A DNA stretch of 64,000 nucleotides, taken from assembly GCF_019097595.1 (NCBI RefSeq), contig NC_080732.1, forward strand, positions 11,116,775 to 11,180,774, in the 5' to 3' direction. A model generated the notes under the pieces. The model was not told where the DNA came from. It did not search any database and saw only the letters and a program-made list of their open reading frames with translations. This DNA is from Hemibagrus wyckioides (lineage: Eukaryota > Chordata > Actinopteri > Siluriformes > Bagridae). Within the stretch, counting starts at the first letter, position 1; every line of letters starts with the position of its first letter. Positions 1-13,095 of this stretch are shown in pieces. Both the position numbers and the translations under genes were made by a program.

Positions 1-394
1 GATTTAAAGAAAATCCTTTATGCAGTTCAAAAGCAACTGTTACATTATTTTACAGTTGCTGTATGAAATGTGACTGTATTAAAAACACACACACACACAC
101 ACACACACAATCTTCACACTACATACTAATACCTGTATTATTACATCGAAACCTAATATAATGTCATCAGAAAATGTTTTCCTGTTTTAAATCACAGAAA
201 GGTTTACATCACATCATAATCTTCTTGAACCACACACAGAGACCAAAATCGAAAACAGACACATACACACAATCTTTATGCATGACACCATAGGATGTAG
301 TAACACAATGTAACCTACTTAGTGCTGTGAATTAAAAACTGGAGCAATAGTAATCTACTTATACACATTTATGGGGCTGTGTAGTGAAAATTAC

Positions 395-660
395 ATCATT
401 CATTTATCTCTAGTAAGCGCTTTATCCTGGTCAGGGTTGAGGTGGAGCCAGAGCCTACAACACAGGAACCCTGGGCGTTAGGCAGCAGTAGACACTGACA
501 GCAATGCCAGACCATCAGGGCACCCTGTACACACACTTATTCAGATTTAGAGCAGCCCTGTGTAGTGAGTCCACCTGGCATGTTTTAGGGGAGGGAGGAA
601 ATTAGAGAATTGGTTGAAACCCACATGACCACAGGGATAACACATAAACCTTATCAGTAT
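395..660 (+). repeat. Dispersed fish repeat, copy 1
   Basis: The order TCATTTATC, GCGCTTTATCCTGG, GAGCCTACAACACAGGAACC, ACACTTATTC, GGAGGAAATTAGAGAATTGG, AACCCACATGACC is shared, in diverged form, with 51528-51830 and 61826-62106. This is a common fish interspersed repeat of unknown class; no coding potential is seen. Confidence 0.65.
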
Positions 661-1506
661 CACAGTTCTCTTTCAAATACTGTAAACATTCTGATACACT
701 GATTGTATGAAAGATGTGTACCAGGCTTGCAATCAGGGAGCACTGGAAAAAAGTCACACTTTCAGGGAGGTCATAGAAAACAGAATGTGTCAGTGTTTAA
801 TATATATATTTTTTTATATCTAGATTTTAAATTACTCCATCTGTCACACTCTTGAGCATGTGCTATAAACTAATCACAGATTATTCCAGAATGTAACTAA
901 TTTGCAACACACTCGAAATAATCACAGATAATGACATTAAGGATGGAGGTGAATCAGCTTATTTGGACAGGATTTGTGTTGGCAGAAAAAGAGCCTTTTT
1001 TTCTCATGCATCCACTGATTTTCATTTTTGTTTTGTGTTTTTCAAGCTTGCAATATCAGGCCCCTTTACAGGTATTTTCCGTAGCAAAGGCATAGTAAAG
1101 GAGCATGTAAATTTATTTCATTGAGAGAAAGAGAGAGGTGGGATCTGGGGAGCAGTAAAAGCGAGTTATTGCTCTCTGACGCAGCTGTAGGATCAGACTA
1201 CGTCTGATAATTAGAACAGGACTTCAGCCACTGCCCAATTATTAGAATTATTTGCAGCTGAAATATACAAGAGAAGATGGCAAATACGGCACTCTGACCT
1301 AATCTGGAGTACAAAATTTAGTTCTTATTTGATTATTAGCTAAGTGCTTCTGAGGTTCTAACCTACAAGACAAGTGCTGGGGTCTCTATAAAAGCATAAG
1401 AATGCCAACATGGGTTTGGATGTGCAGCGAAGTGTGTGGCACCCTACTGTGAACACATGCACACAGCTTTCTCCTTATAGTGTTTTTGGCTTCTTAGCCC
1501 TTTCTC

Positions 1507-1563
<57 letters not shown>

Positions 1564-1568
1564 CACAC
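1507..1568. repeat. (CT)n(CA)n microsatellite
   Basis: A CT run passes into CA, ending about 95 bases before the candidate plus-strand exon. Confidence 0.95.
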
Positions 1569-1663
1569 TTTACAGGCCAGCAGTGAGTGAATGAGTGTGA
1601 TGGTAGTTGATTAAAGCGCAGTACAACATGTGGTCGTTTATGTGCTGTCTGTGTGTCTCTACA

Positions 1664-1749
1664 GGGACTATAATGTCGAAACGGCCGGATCCGCCAAGAT
1701 TCGTAAACCCAGTGGAAACATCGGCATCTTCACCTGGGGTCCATGCTGA
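1664..1749 (+). CDS. Candidate terminal exon of a plus-strand gene
   Basis: A pyrimidine-rich acceptor (TGTGTGTCTCTACAG) opens a frame encoding DYNVETAGSAKIRKPSGNIG followed by IFTWGPC and a TGA. The segment is GC-richer than its surroundings and an AATAAA lies about 45 bases beyond the stop (1795-1800). Earlier exons would lie left of the window. The gene would be convergent with the large minus-strand gene. A second plus-strand frame is also open here, so the frame choice is not certain. I do not recognise the C-terminus. Confidence 0.4.
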
Positions 1750-2711
1750 GACGTAAAGGACTGGGTTACGAGCAGGTTGCTCTCCAGAACCACTAAATAA
1801 ATCCTCGCTGTGACCTTTAACAGGCTGATGGTGGATGGCTCTCAGCATGGGAGCACTGGGTTTTATCAGTGTCTTTATTAGCAAAAGGAAACAAGGCATC
1901 ATCTAATATGGGCTCGTATGCTGTGTGGAGCAAAACGCACCAGCACAAACACACCGATATCATGCTGGGGGGAATGCAAAAGAAAAAGAACAAGTTTTGC
2001 AAACATTCAGTAAATAGCATGTCTGGTTGAATTGACATCTAAAATAAGTACTTAGCCTAGTTCATGTAGTCTAGTCTACTACTGCCACAAACACACACTG
2101 AACAGAGTGAAGAGAAAACAGCAGTGGTTTCACTCTGTGATTATTCACATCATAAACAAACCAAAAAGGAAAAAGAGGGGAAACACTTACTAAGGAAGAA
2201 TGGGAAGGTGCAGGGCTGAAACATTTTATTCAATGTTTAAAAAATCCATTAATAGAGAGTGATAAACAAACCCAACTGGTAAGTGATACCACAAATATCA
2301 ACCAAACATGCAGAACAAGATAAACTATTTTAAGGCTATTAATAACTAGTATTTTGTAAACTGGAACTGACTGCCTTCACATCTGCACACTGTACACTGG
2401 CTCTATCACCTAACATGATATTTGCAACCAAACAACCAAAGCAAACTTAGAATGTAAATTAAATAAAAAAATTTAAAAAAAAAACACCTTCCGTATCATT
2501 TTAGTAAAATGTATTTGTTTCTTGAAATGGAAATATCAAAGTATTTCATTGCCAGAAAATTAATTTTTATTCATATTTAGTGACATCCGGTGGCTTTTCC
2601 ACATGTTCTATACACGTGCCACACATTTATTCTTTTACCATCAAGAATTACATTTCCGTAATCCAACCAGTCAGACCAAGACACTTGGGTTTAATGACAC
2701 AAAAAAATGTG

Positions 2712-3180
2712 AATTTTTGGTACAAAGGTATGTGAACACCTGACCATGGGACTCGTATGTGCGTGAACATCCCATTCCAGATTTAGTCCCCCTGTTGTTA
2801 TAATAAACTCCACTCTTCTGGAGCATGGCTTTGAGGATTTCTGCTCATTCAGCCACAAGCGCATTAGTGATGTTGGGAAAAGAGGCTTGTGGTGCAATCA
2901 GCATTCCACTTCATCCCAGAGGTGTTCAGTGCGGTTGAGGTCAGGGCTCTGTAAAGCCCACTCAAGTTTTCCACACCAGCCTTAGCAAACCACGGCTTCA
3001 TGGAGCTTGCTTTGTGCACTGGTGAATTGTCATGCTGTAACAGTTCCAGTGAAGGGTAATTCTAATTCTTCAGCACATAAAGATATTCCATAAAGTTATG
3101 TGCTTCCAAATTTGTTGAAACAAATTTTTGGGGAAGACCTGCATCTTGTGTGATGGTCAGATAGTTTTGGCCAAATAGTG
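2712..3180. mobile_element. Non-autonomous, internally deleted Tc1-like element (MITE-like)
   Basis: The right end reads, in reverse complement, CACTATTTGGCCAAAACTAT, and the left end holds the matching GGTATGTGAACACCTGACCAT. These resemble the ends of Tc1-like elements, including the intact one at 60373-61620. The interior has no transposase frame. Positions 3052-3134 align with 61131-61214 of the intact transposase (both contain GTTCCAGTGAA and a conserved TTCAGCA). It is degenerate and about 470 bp long. Confidence 0.75.
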
Positions 3181-3965
3181 TAGTGTTGTCAGAGCCTTCA
3201 GGATTTCTGCATTTAAAACACTGATAATGGGGAAGCAAGGCTCCATGATATCGGTTTTGGACACAGCTACTGTGAGAGCACAATATTATTCCAGACTCTC
3301 AGACAGCTTAGAAGAGATTAAACAGATTTAAGATTGAACTACGACACTCTGAAAAACAGCTTTTCATTTACTTCTTATTGTGAATGGACCTTAAATTAGA
3401 AGGTCCATATACAGTATGTTTTCTGACAAAGCAGAACATCTGATAATCCATTTAATATCATTTTGTTGTCCTTCTTCTGGAAAACTTAACTATGACTACG
3501 ACATAATGACTAAAATCAACACAGATTTAACTGAGTTATTGCAACTCATAATTGCATTTATGGATATTTTGTTATTACTGGATATTACTGTTATGGCCTC
3601 ACATATACTCATATTTTAATCCCACTTATTTATTAACATTGTGAATAACCATGATGCTGGAATCAATTTGACAAATGCACAATCTTCTTTTTTTCCCAAG
3701 AAAGCTATGAAAACGTGAAATTCAGTTTATATATGGGGAAATTGTGTTTAAACCCTTTCAGTGTTAAATGTTTAGCACTAGTAAGGTCTGCTGAGATTAA
3801 TGTGTCATATTAAAGCAGCTCAAGTCTCCTCAAGTGGAGAGAGAAGGTATTTTATTTCCTTTTTGGTACATGACCATGACCTTATACTGCATTGCACTGA
3901 GCACCTGAGTGTCTCAAAGCACTTTAACAGAGAGGCTGTGAGAAAATTCTCACATGCATGTCCAC

Positions 3966-3996
3966 ATACACACACACACGCACACTCACTCACTCA

Positions 3997-4032
<36 letters not shown>
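3966..4032. repeat. (CA)n with (CACT)n core
   Basis: CA units, then CACT units, then CA again. Confidence 0.95.
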
Positions 4033-4035
<3 letters not shown>

Positions 4036-4979
4036 CCTGAATGTTGCTCTGTGACCAAAAAAGTCAGAGGCCATCTACACTGGCAAAGGAGAAACCAACA
4101 GATGTGTGTGTGTATATATGCATGCACACGTGTCGCCACCTTGGTTCTCAGGGGCTCAGGTCTGACTGCACTTCTCTGTCTCACTCTCAAAACAGGAAAT
4201 GGCCCTGAGGTGATACCATGCCAGTCTAGCCACAACAATCCCATGCATGACATCAACACTAATTACTCTATGACCATTTAGGATGGGGAATCTATTCAAC
4301 CATTAAGAACCATTAAGCAGCTTTTTTTCCTCTTCATAGACACCTAGACACTCTTTATAGAGTTACTATAGGCTTAATGTGTGTCCAGCAGGCAGATTTT
4401 TCCTCTAATTGGTCACCTTCCAATTTACACCCTTCAGCCAGCTCTCGCTTATCCTACAAAAGCATGTGCTTCAACCGATACACATGAATCCACCTAACCA
4501 CAGCTCTTGAATCTGCTGCTCATGCCACATCACAGGGCACCATAACCCACTGAGAGGAAAGCGCTATATGCCCTCTTCTTCATATATGTTCTCACAGACA
4601 AGCATGCTTGGCTAGGATCTCTATGATTGACAGGTTTTGTTCACCACCAAATGACACTAAATCAATTTGATTCTGGTAGTGAAAGAAATTTTAGCCAATA
4701 TCTAAAACAATTCATCAACTCAAAAAAACGATTTCAGGATGAAAGTGTGCTCTGAAATCCAGACTTTTAAGCACTGCTGATTTATTGCTGAAATTCAAAT
4801 GGAAAATTGTTCAACACGAAACTGTGCACTCTAAGAGTCTATTGCAGTATACACGTGGAAGATTGTTAGGTCTAATCAAAATGGCTGCAATAAAAGAACA
4901 ATGCAATAAAAAAGTAGCCCATTTGAATTTCAAACATGTATTAAAAAGAAACCATATTTCAGGAAGTAAATTATTCTAA

Positions 4980-5480
4980 AAGGTAAAAGGCAATTTTAAG
5001 AAAAAAAAAGATGTTGGAAAACAATGTGCCATTTTCATAAGGGGGGGTGGGGGGGTAGTGTAGCCTCTTTAAAAGAGCAATAAGTGGAGCATGTGTCTTA
5101 ATATATCAGAGGTTTTCCTTTAGCAGAGAGAGAAAAGGAGAATGAGTGTGGAGAATAGTGGCAACATCACCCGTTCTCTGGAGGCAACAAGGCCCCTCCA
5201 TCACATCTTATCATCTCTTTTCTCCTTTTTATAACAGGAAAAGTCACAGATATAATTGATATGAGATTTAGGGGGTATATTTCAGTGTAATTAGAGTCTT
5301 GATAATTGGGCTAATTAGATATAATTGTTATGTGAGTCTGAGTTTGATTAAAGCAGGTTTCCCCAAAACGAGCAAAAAAAGGGGAAATATTTAGTTGGCA
5401 GGCTAACAATGCAGCGGATGCACATGCACGCAGATTAATTAAAGAACAAACACATGTGAAGAGGGGACAGGCGTCAGCTC
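4980..5480. other. Non-coding block with dense TAATT motifs (possible conserved element)
   Basis: No coding frame. It contains a G-run (GGGGGGGTGGGGGGG at about 5041) and a cluster of homeodomain-type TAATT sites (GTAATTAGAG, GGGCTAATTAGATATAATTG) in non-repetitive sequence. It looks like a conserved non-coding element; conservation cannot be tested here. Confidence 0.3.
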
Positions 5481-6032
5481 TGATTCACACCCACCCACAC
5501 ATACATGCCCAAGCAACCCACAGACTGACAAACACCCAGACACACACTGTATCTGGGCTCGTGATCCACATAATCCCAACACATTTTGCATATTGAAGAA
5601 TTTATACCTCAAAAAGACATTTTATTATAGTAAAAATAAAAAAAAATAATTGAAAAGTTTGAAATTCTTGGACTGAAATACAAAAGACATTTTTACAATA
5701 CTGGCTCTCTTATAAATATTCAAAATCAAAATACACAACAAGCTAAAATGCTGTCTCTTGATAAATCAGAGCAAACTCTGTCATCCTGTGTAAAAGGTAA
5801 GTTATATACTGATGACACTTGCATGCATAATGCAACCTGCCTCTCTCCGTTCCCAGAAAAAGCCTTAAGCATGATTAACAAAGGAGCAGAAATGAACAAG
5901 CTACACCAGCTGAAAAAAATTACCAACTGAGGAGGCAGTAAAAGTGCTGGACCTCCACTTGGCTTCTGTACTTTTTTCAGCTACTTCTATGATAAAGGTA
6001 GGTACATCCTCTCTCTCTCTCTATGTCTCTCC

Positions 6033-6070
<38 letters not shown>

Positions 6071-7914
6071 ATACACACACAATACACAACACACCCAGTA
6101 AGGAAGGTGTAAGGTCATAACGAGGCTTTCATGTTCTCTTCAAAAAGATATCAACTGTACCGGCGTGGCCCGTAACATCATTCCTGCTATGTTTTTTCTT
6201 CCCTCTCTTTTTCACTCTTTTCATTTCTCTCTTCATTGACTACAATGTCAATACTTGCACTTCAGTGCACTGTGTTTGTTCTTTGAAATTGTAATTTATG
6301 GTTTACGGATATTAGCCCAGCTTGGATGATTCGGGAAAGTCGCGTATGAGGTTAGCAAACAACAGCTCACTTTTTGATATGTAAATCTGAGCGAGGATAA
6401 AAATGAGGAGGAGGATAATGAAGCTCAAAGCTAGAGAGAGTGAGAAAGAGAAAGAACCGCCTCTGCCCCGTATAGATAAACTTCAAATATAAAGCGGTAT
6501 TCATGTGATCCTCTCTTGGAGCAATAGGCAGTGTTCAATGTCTTTTAAGATAATGCCAGGAGCTTTCACTAACTGCTACACGGTGTTAAGCACAGGTTTG
6601 GGATGGGTTCTTCATGTGGGAGGAGACAGAGACTCAAAAAATAATGGAATGTGTTAGCTTTGTGGTTTTATTAAACGGCCATTTATTTAATTATTAATTG
6701 AAGTCATATAAAAGTGTTATTTGGTATAAAATCAACATCTCAACAATTTTTTAGATGTCAAATAGCTACACATTTCACAATGCTCCTCTAAACTATGTAT
6801 TTAAAATTATGCATTTGTCATTTAGATGTTTATGTTTAACTTTTTTATTTCCATTATCATGCATACTGAAAAAAAAAACCCTCAACACCTTTCGTGCAGC
6901 TTTAATAAGCAGCATGTGGAACTTTTGCACATTCACTGTGGGGTCTCCTGTGATTCTCTAGATGGCAGTAATATGCCTCAGTCATCAGAATATAGAAGCA
7001 AAAATCAGCAAAACCTTCCTTCACTGACATTTTCACATTCTTACTTTCTTTTTGTAGTTTCTTTCAGAAGACAGGCAAAGCCATGAGCGTGTTTCCGTAC
7101 CGCATTTGCCTTCTGCGCTGTATGTGTGGCCTGTACCTCTAATCATTTTATTTACTTTCAAGAGCTGCAACTGTAGAGTCTCTCATCATGTTTTAATTCC
7201 AGTCCAGCAGCAACAAATTACCAATACTCTGAAATTAGGAAAGTTTCAAATCCTAGGGAAAAAAACCCTCAACATTTTTTTTATTCCAGACAAATGCATA
7301 ATGTTTGACTATAGGATAATACAAAATGAATACAAACATACCTGAATTCTCTCCATTTTATCCCCATGGACTAATCATGGGCAAACCACTTCCACACTTT
7401 TTTTTTTTACTGAAAATGTAGAAAGCAGTTTCACAAAAGCCAATTTGACCAGGGCCATTTATGAGATTTGTTTGGTTATGTGACTTGTCTTGGTGAGTTT
7501 CCGCTCCTGTTTTCTCATTAATATCAAATGCTGAGAGACACAATAAAAAGGAGAAAACATTTATCCAGGAAGCCTTCTTCTGCACTCTGCATCACCAGAG
7601 AAAAAGCAATTATCCACACTGGGAGGTTTTATGTGTTGTCAGTGTCAGTATTACCCAGGTTTCCTCAATAAAAACAAACACTGGCACTGACAGAAAAGAA
7701 ACATTCACATCATTGATCTAAAGGAATGAAATGAACTTGAGCAGGTAACTGCATGCAGATATGTGCACTCACAGTGTTCAGGGGATCCTAAGGTGCAAAA
7801 TAAGAGACTGGAGCTTAAAAATATGCTAACAGCATAAACGCTTCTGTTAGAGACATTCTATATCTAGCTATTACCCTTATTACTCGAGGGCAAGAAAATT
7901 GCCTCAAAATATAT

Positions 7915-7923
7915 ACTCTCTCT

Positions 7924-7971
<48 letters not shown>
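7915..7971. repeat. (CT)n(CA)n microsatellite
   Basis: A CT run followed by a CA run. Similar compound arrays lie at 6009-6088 and 10111-10178, and a pure (GA)n at 8959-9005. Confidence 0.95.
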
Positions 7972-7973
<2 letters not shown>

Positions 7974-8957
7974 TACACTCACTGTAAGGAGAAGGAGAAG
8001 TGTTGAAGTTCTTCTGTGATGATACTCGTCCGTACCTCTCTCTCTCCCTCACAGCAACTTTGGCTGGTTATCTTGTTGAATGGCTGGTTCTGTTTGCCAC
8101 CCTAATTGGACACACACACACACACACACACGTCAGCCACAATCAGAGTGAATTTTACCCCAGAGAAATGCAGTGACAGTTTGCCTTGCCTTTATCCCAT
8201 AAACATTCCCACCAGGACCAAATGACATTCAGATTACACACGTCTAATCAAAGTTTATGTGAGAAACAGATGAAGGCAGAAAAGGAGGAAAAAAGGAGTA
8301 GGTTTTTTTGCTTTTTTTTTTTTAAATAAAAAGGCAGACATGGGACACATTTTTAAAGTTCATGATGCACTGAGCTACTCTTACTTCTGACATTATTCAG
8401 AATTATTATTCAGCAACTTGCTAACAGTTTAGATAGAAGTGTTCTATCATCTAGTGGAAAGTGCCTCTGGCTGGGCTTAGGCCTGCCTCCGTGATAGTGG
8501 AGCCACCACATGACTCTTAATGCTAATGAGACACACACATTATATATACAGTATTTATGGATTAAGAACACAGCCAACATACATGTGTGCTGAGCGAGCA
8601 GCAGTAAAAAAAAAAATAAATGAAAAAGACAGGAAAAGGACAATATAAACCTGACAACAAAATTTTTGAAATTAAAGGTAAAATGTTTAAGTGTTATATT
8701 TAAAAGAAATTCTGAAATGTGAATTCTGTCCTGCCTCAGGGATAACCAGCAGCATGGTGAAAATACATTTTAATTAGGCAGCAGTGCAGGACCACGGGCG
8801 AGAAGCTGATCCCGTGGCCTCCAGGTTCAGGCAGGTTTGAGATCAGCTCACTTCATCATTAGACAACTGACTGAAACTACCTGACATTTGAGGGAATCTG
8901 AAAACAACTGCAGCCCTGAGCAGAAAACTGAGCAGAAAAAGTGAGCAAGATACAGCG

Positions 8958-9006
<49 letters not shown>

Positions 9007-9654
9007 ATGGCTGATTTTGAAATATTCAAATATTAAAAAGCTAATTGTTTAAAAACTTTAGAAAAAAAATGAGCAAATATTAAATAAAGTAGATGAGGTT
9101 TCTAGAGAAACAGGACATTATCCTGCTAAGGCATTTGTCAGGTGTGTAAAGCTGTAGGAGGTAAAACACAGTTGATATTCGAAATGTCTATTTTGAGCAC
9201 TTTTATGAGCAAGTAATTCTGTGTGCACTAATTTCTACATTTTTGTTTTTGTTGTGCAAAAAATAAAATAAAAATGTAAAAATTCAAACACCACCACACA
9301 AGTATTAGCATGAAGAGGAAAGACAGTGGCTGTCTGTGGTATATGAGGCATCAGCAGCAGGTCAGCAGGAAAATGTCATTCTGTAATTATCACTTCAAAA
9401 GCAGGCCAGGCAGCGTAGGCACTTTGATTTATTTAGTTTAAGAAGAGTGCAGCGCAGGAGAAGAGTGTGCTGTGAGAGTCTGTCACTGCTGAGCTCACAG
9501 AAATGGTGCTGTTTTGGCTTGTCGAGCACATTGCGGCCTGCTTTGAACACTCCGCTAGTATCTGCTCGCGTGAAATGTATTTTGACAAACGTCAGATATA
9601 AGAGAGGAGAGAGGTAGAGCAGTGAGGGTGCTGGTGGTCTGATGCTACACACAC

Positions 9655-9728
9655 CTTGCTTTGTGTTCCAGGTTTAGTTTTCTCTGATGCCGGCTCTAAG
9701 ACGGGGAGAATTCCAACAGGACTCTTAC
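9655..9728 (-). CDS. Candidate further 3' exon of the minus-strand gene
   Basis: The acceptor is TGTTTATTGCAG and the donor AGCAAG|GTGTGT. The frame is open after a two-base codon remainder and encodes KSPVGILPVLEPASEKTKPG followed by TQSK. Its start phase (1) does not match the phase-0 end of the exon at 12911, so either another exon lies between 9.7 and 12.9 kb or that donor is wrong. No convincing terminal exon with a stop was found downstream. Confidence 0.45.
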
Positions 9729-10103
9729 CTGCAATAAACAGAAATAGAATCAAGCTAATGATTCAGGATAAGGAGTCTTACACCTATAAAGAATTCAGTA
9801 TTTGTTAGGAATTAAATCATTTTTCAAGTTTGAAAAGTATGACATCTCTTACTTTTTTTTGGACTTAATAAAATAGAATGTTATTTAAATATGCTGTAAA
9901 TCAACACCTCAGTTTCAGAAAATACCACCCAAACTTTTGCATATAAGAAAGATTAAGTAGCAAGCTTGTATTCCTCCCTGTAGCTGTGCTTTAACTGATG
10001 TAACTCCAGCAAGACGCAGGTAAATGTGCTGCACTCTACTGTCTAGAGACTTCACACAGACAACAAAGACAGTGAGGCAAGATAAAGTGTGATGAAACTT
10101 TCC

Positions 10104-10140
<37 letters not shown>

Positions 10141-10679
10141 CATACGCCCATACACACACTCACACTCACACACACACAGACTTTTTTCCCACCATCGCTC
10201 CAATGCACGCAATTAGACATGATGAAAAATCTGAAAAGAAATTAAATTTAGTTGTAATACATATCACCATTCTTTTTTCCTTTGGAAAATTACTTTTGAA
10301 ATGTTTTCTATCTCCCTCTCTTCCTCTCTGTCTCTCCCTCTCTACCCCCCCCCCTCTTTTTTCTTTTTTGCGTGTGTAATTTAAATGGTAAGCTGCCAGA
10401 TGTGTGTCTCATGCTTGGAAGTGCAGGAGCTTTGCATTATTTAGCATATTAACATTCACAGAATTTAAAAAAGGGTTCCTGCATTGCCTGGAGGTTCCAA
10501 TTAAGTAAACCTTAGCTTGATACATGTAAAAAATTTCACCATGAGAAACTTTTTTCATTGCTTTTTTTCCCCCTCTTTCCCTCTCTTCCTGTCCCATCTA
10601 TATAATAAATATGGAAACTTCCCAGATGATATAATTTTTCTCTTGCTGCAGGATTAAATATATCAGTAATAATAACTTT

Positions 10680-11810
10680 TAAACATAGGCTACATATCAG
10701 GAAAGGTTCTGAAGGCTAAAAGGGGGTTTAATAGCAGTCGTTCTCAGCCTCGCAGGGGAGCAGACACGTCTTCCTTCCCATTTTGGAAACTGACAGATCT
10801 GATTGAATTTGAGCCCAGATGTAGTTTTTAATTACCACTGCTGGTAAACACTCAAGCTGCCTACAGTTACAAGGTAATAGTGTTAAATCTGTCCTATCTT
10901 AAAGGCAAGGAGATGTGTTTATTGTATTATAGTGATTTCATAATCATTTTTGCTGTTGTAGGATTTGACTGTCATACTTGAGCTATCCCCACTCCAACTG
11001 GTGACACACCCGATGCGTGTAGAAAATCCTCCACTGTGTTAGGTAGGAATAAAGGCTAAATAAATTCGGTGTATGCCGAGGCAGCATGTCTTTGCCCGCA
11101 TAACCTTTTTTAATCTCCAATTTCACCATGCAACAGTACAACAGTAAAGTGCAAAGTGTTTCATAATAATTTCTACACAGTTGCATCTACCAATTCGTTC
11201 CTCTCTAAAACAACATCCAGAATATTGGAAAATGATAATTAGCTCTGACAGCACAGTTATAACTGCATTATATAAGTTTGATTAATGGCTGGAACATACG
11301 ACACAGAGAGAAACTGGCGATTTTATACATGTATGTTATGCACTCACTGCTATTTTTATATGCAAAATATATGATTGCATGCCGTTCATTAATATAACTA
11401 GCAAATAAACCTGCAGCGCAATGGAAATTAAGCTTGTGTAAAACAGAGGCCCGGAGTTTGAGATGTATGTCATAAAATAATTTGCCGTTTCTTTTGTTTC
11501 TGTCCAACAGTCCATCCTCCTTACAGCGGACAGAATCAAAAGCCCGGCCTACACCTCTTTTCTCTGCCCAGAGACTATAACCCTGTCAGCAGTGTCTTCA
11601 CCCAGCACTGCAGTTTTGCCTTTAATTACGCTTACTTCTGCCTGATGCTCACATGCTGTTTCACAAGAATTAGCACAGCGCTGACAGCTATAGGTTACGT
11701 CCATGAACTTGGAGCAGTGCAGTCACAACCCTTGGTCTCCTGGGTCCGACAATAGTTCCTTGTTATCCACAGCTTTCCCACTGCTGTGTGTGTGTGACTG
11801 TGTGTGTGTG

Positions 11811-11841
<31 letters not shown>

Positions 11842-12020
11842 GTGAGCAAGGCCTCAGGCTGGTAGAAAGGTAGGAAGAGGTAGGAAGAGACGACTGAGAC
11901 CTCATCACTCGCCTAGGCTCTGAATTGCCCCTTCGCTTGTTTCAGGATTTGCAGCAAATCGAAGGTCAAGGAATTGCTGATTTCCCGAGAGCAGCGGCCT
12001 TCATTCAAATTACAGCCTGA
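10680..12020. other. Intron or 3' region, complex unique sequence
   Basis: Non-repetitive sequence around 10720-10890, 11500-11720 and 11920-12020 has the texture of conserved non-coding DNA (for example TCATTCAAATTACAGCCTGA near 12001). A possible 24-nt exon on the minus strand at 11010-11033 has a good acceptor, but its phase does not help join 12911 to 9728. Confidence 0.3.
11785..11838. repeat. (TG)n microsatellite with interruptions
   Basis: TG units broken by ACTG and TGG. Confidence 0.95.
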
Positions 12021-12910
12021 TAAGTGACCTGTGCTATTGGAATAGTCTTCAAATGTTTAAGTCTAGGGTTGGTTTTAATTAGTTGTAGCATTTTTGTAAT
12101 AATTATTATATATTAATGTTTTATCCTTGTGTTAGTTTGTTTACATTTAACCTCATATCCTATTTTACATCATTAATGCCTACACACTTTATGTGTGTAG
12201 AATCTAAGACAAGCTGGTTGAGAATTTTATTTTTTTCAAAATATTAGCTTATAATTAGCAAAACCTTAAATCACAAAAAGACCAAGTTACCACAGAGTCA
12301 AGTCACTTTTTAGTTTGGTTTGCTGTTTATTTGTCTTTCTCTGTTCTTATAAACGTGTATAATCATTTACATAAATAGCTTTAGCTTTAAGCAAATGATT
12401 TTCTTCTAACTGTTTAAGGGTAGCCCAGCTCAGTGTAGTCTGATGCTCTGACCAGGCAAGCTCAACCTCAGAAATAACAAAAATATTAAAAATTGGCTTA
12501 AGGTCCCAGTAGTCTCTCCTAAATTTATTTGTGTAATAACTTTAAAGGAAGGTTTCAGCAGCTTATTTATATAATACTGAGGGCAGAAAAAAATTTATAC
12601 TCATTTGGATTCAAACAAACTCTGTGTAACTGAATCATTCCACTAATGTCAGAGGCCAGCTAACCCACAGCACTGACAGCCAGATCTTATCTTGTAATAT
12701 CATGGACAATAATCAGGATTTTCTGTTTGTTGTTTGTTTGTTTGTTTGTTTAATTAAACAATACTTTCTGTTATTTATCTCTGTTCTTTCACAGAAAAAA
12801 GTATTCACAAAAAAAAGTATTTTTTGGAGTTAAAATAGTGTCTAAGATGGTTCAAGACTGGATTAAAGCATCATTAGAGCATTTTTGTAATCAATTCATA
12901 TTTTTACTAC

Positions 12911-13095
12911 AGACTGTGAAGAATCCTGAAAGTGCAAACTGAGTAAAAGCTGATGGACGTCTGTTGTGAATAGAACTGTCTCTGGGGAGTAGTTTGAGGC
13001 TGCCGGTTCACTCTGTGCTCCTGGACTTGATAAGATTTTCTCCATCTCCATCCGAAGGCAACGCAACCTGAACCGATCCATATGCAAATCATCCA
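12911..13095 (-). CDS. Exon of the minus-strand gene (about 61 codons)
   Basis: The acceptor is GCTGACATTAG; the single base carried from the previous exon completes Val. The frame is open from DDLHMDRFRLRCLRMEMEKI through LFTTDVHQLLLSLHFQ. The donor is the weakest of the core exons (TCT|GTAGTA, phase 0), with an alternative GT five bases earlier in the coding sense that would change the phase. The upper end is firm; the lower end is uncertain. Confidence 0.78.

Noticed and set aside
3800..4259. Frames rich in His-Thr or Cys-Val
   Set aside because: They are translations of a CA/TG microsatellite. The same applies to frames at 7864, 9915, 10089, 19745, 24944, 25906, 46277 and 62484.
11958..11980. 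Plus-strand acceptor and donor around a 19-nt segment
   Set aside because: Too short, no coding continuation on the plus strand, and opposite to the gene in this interval.
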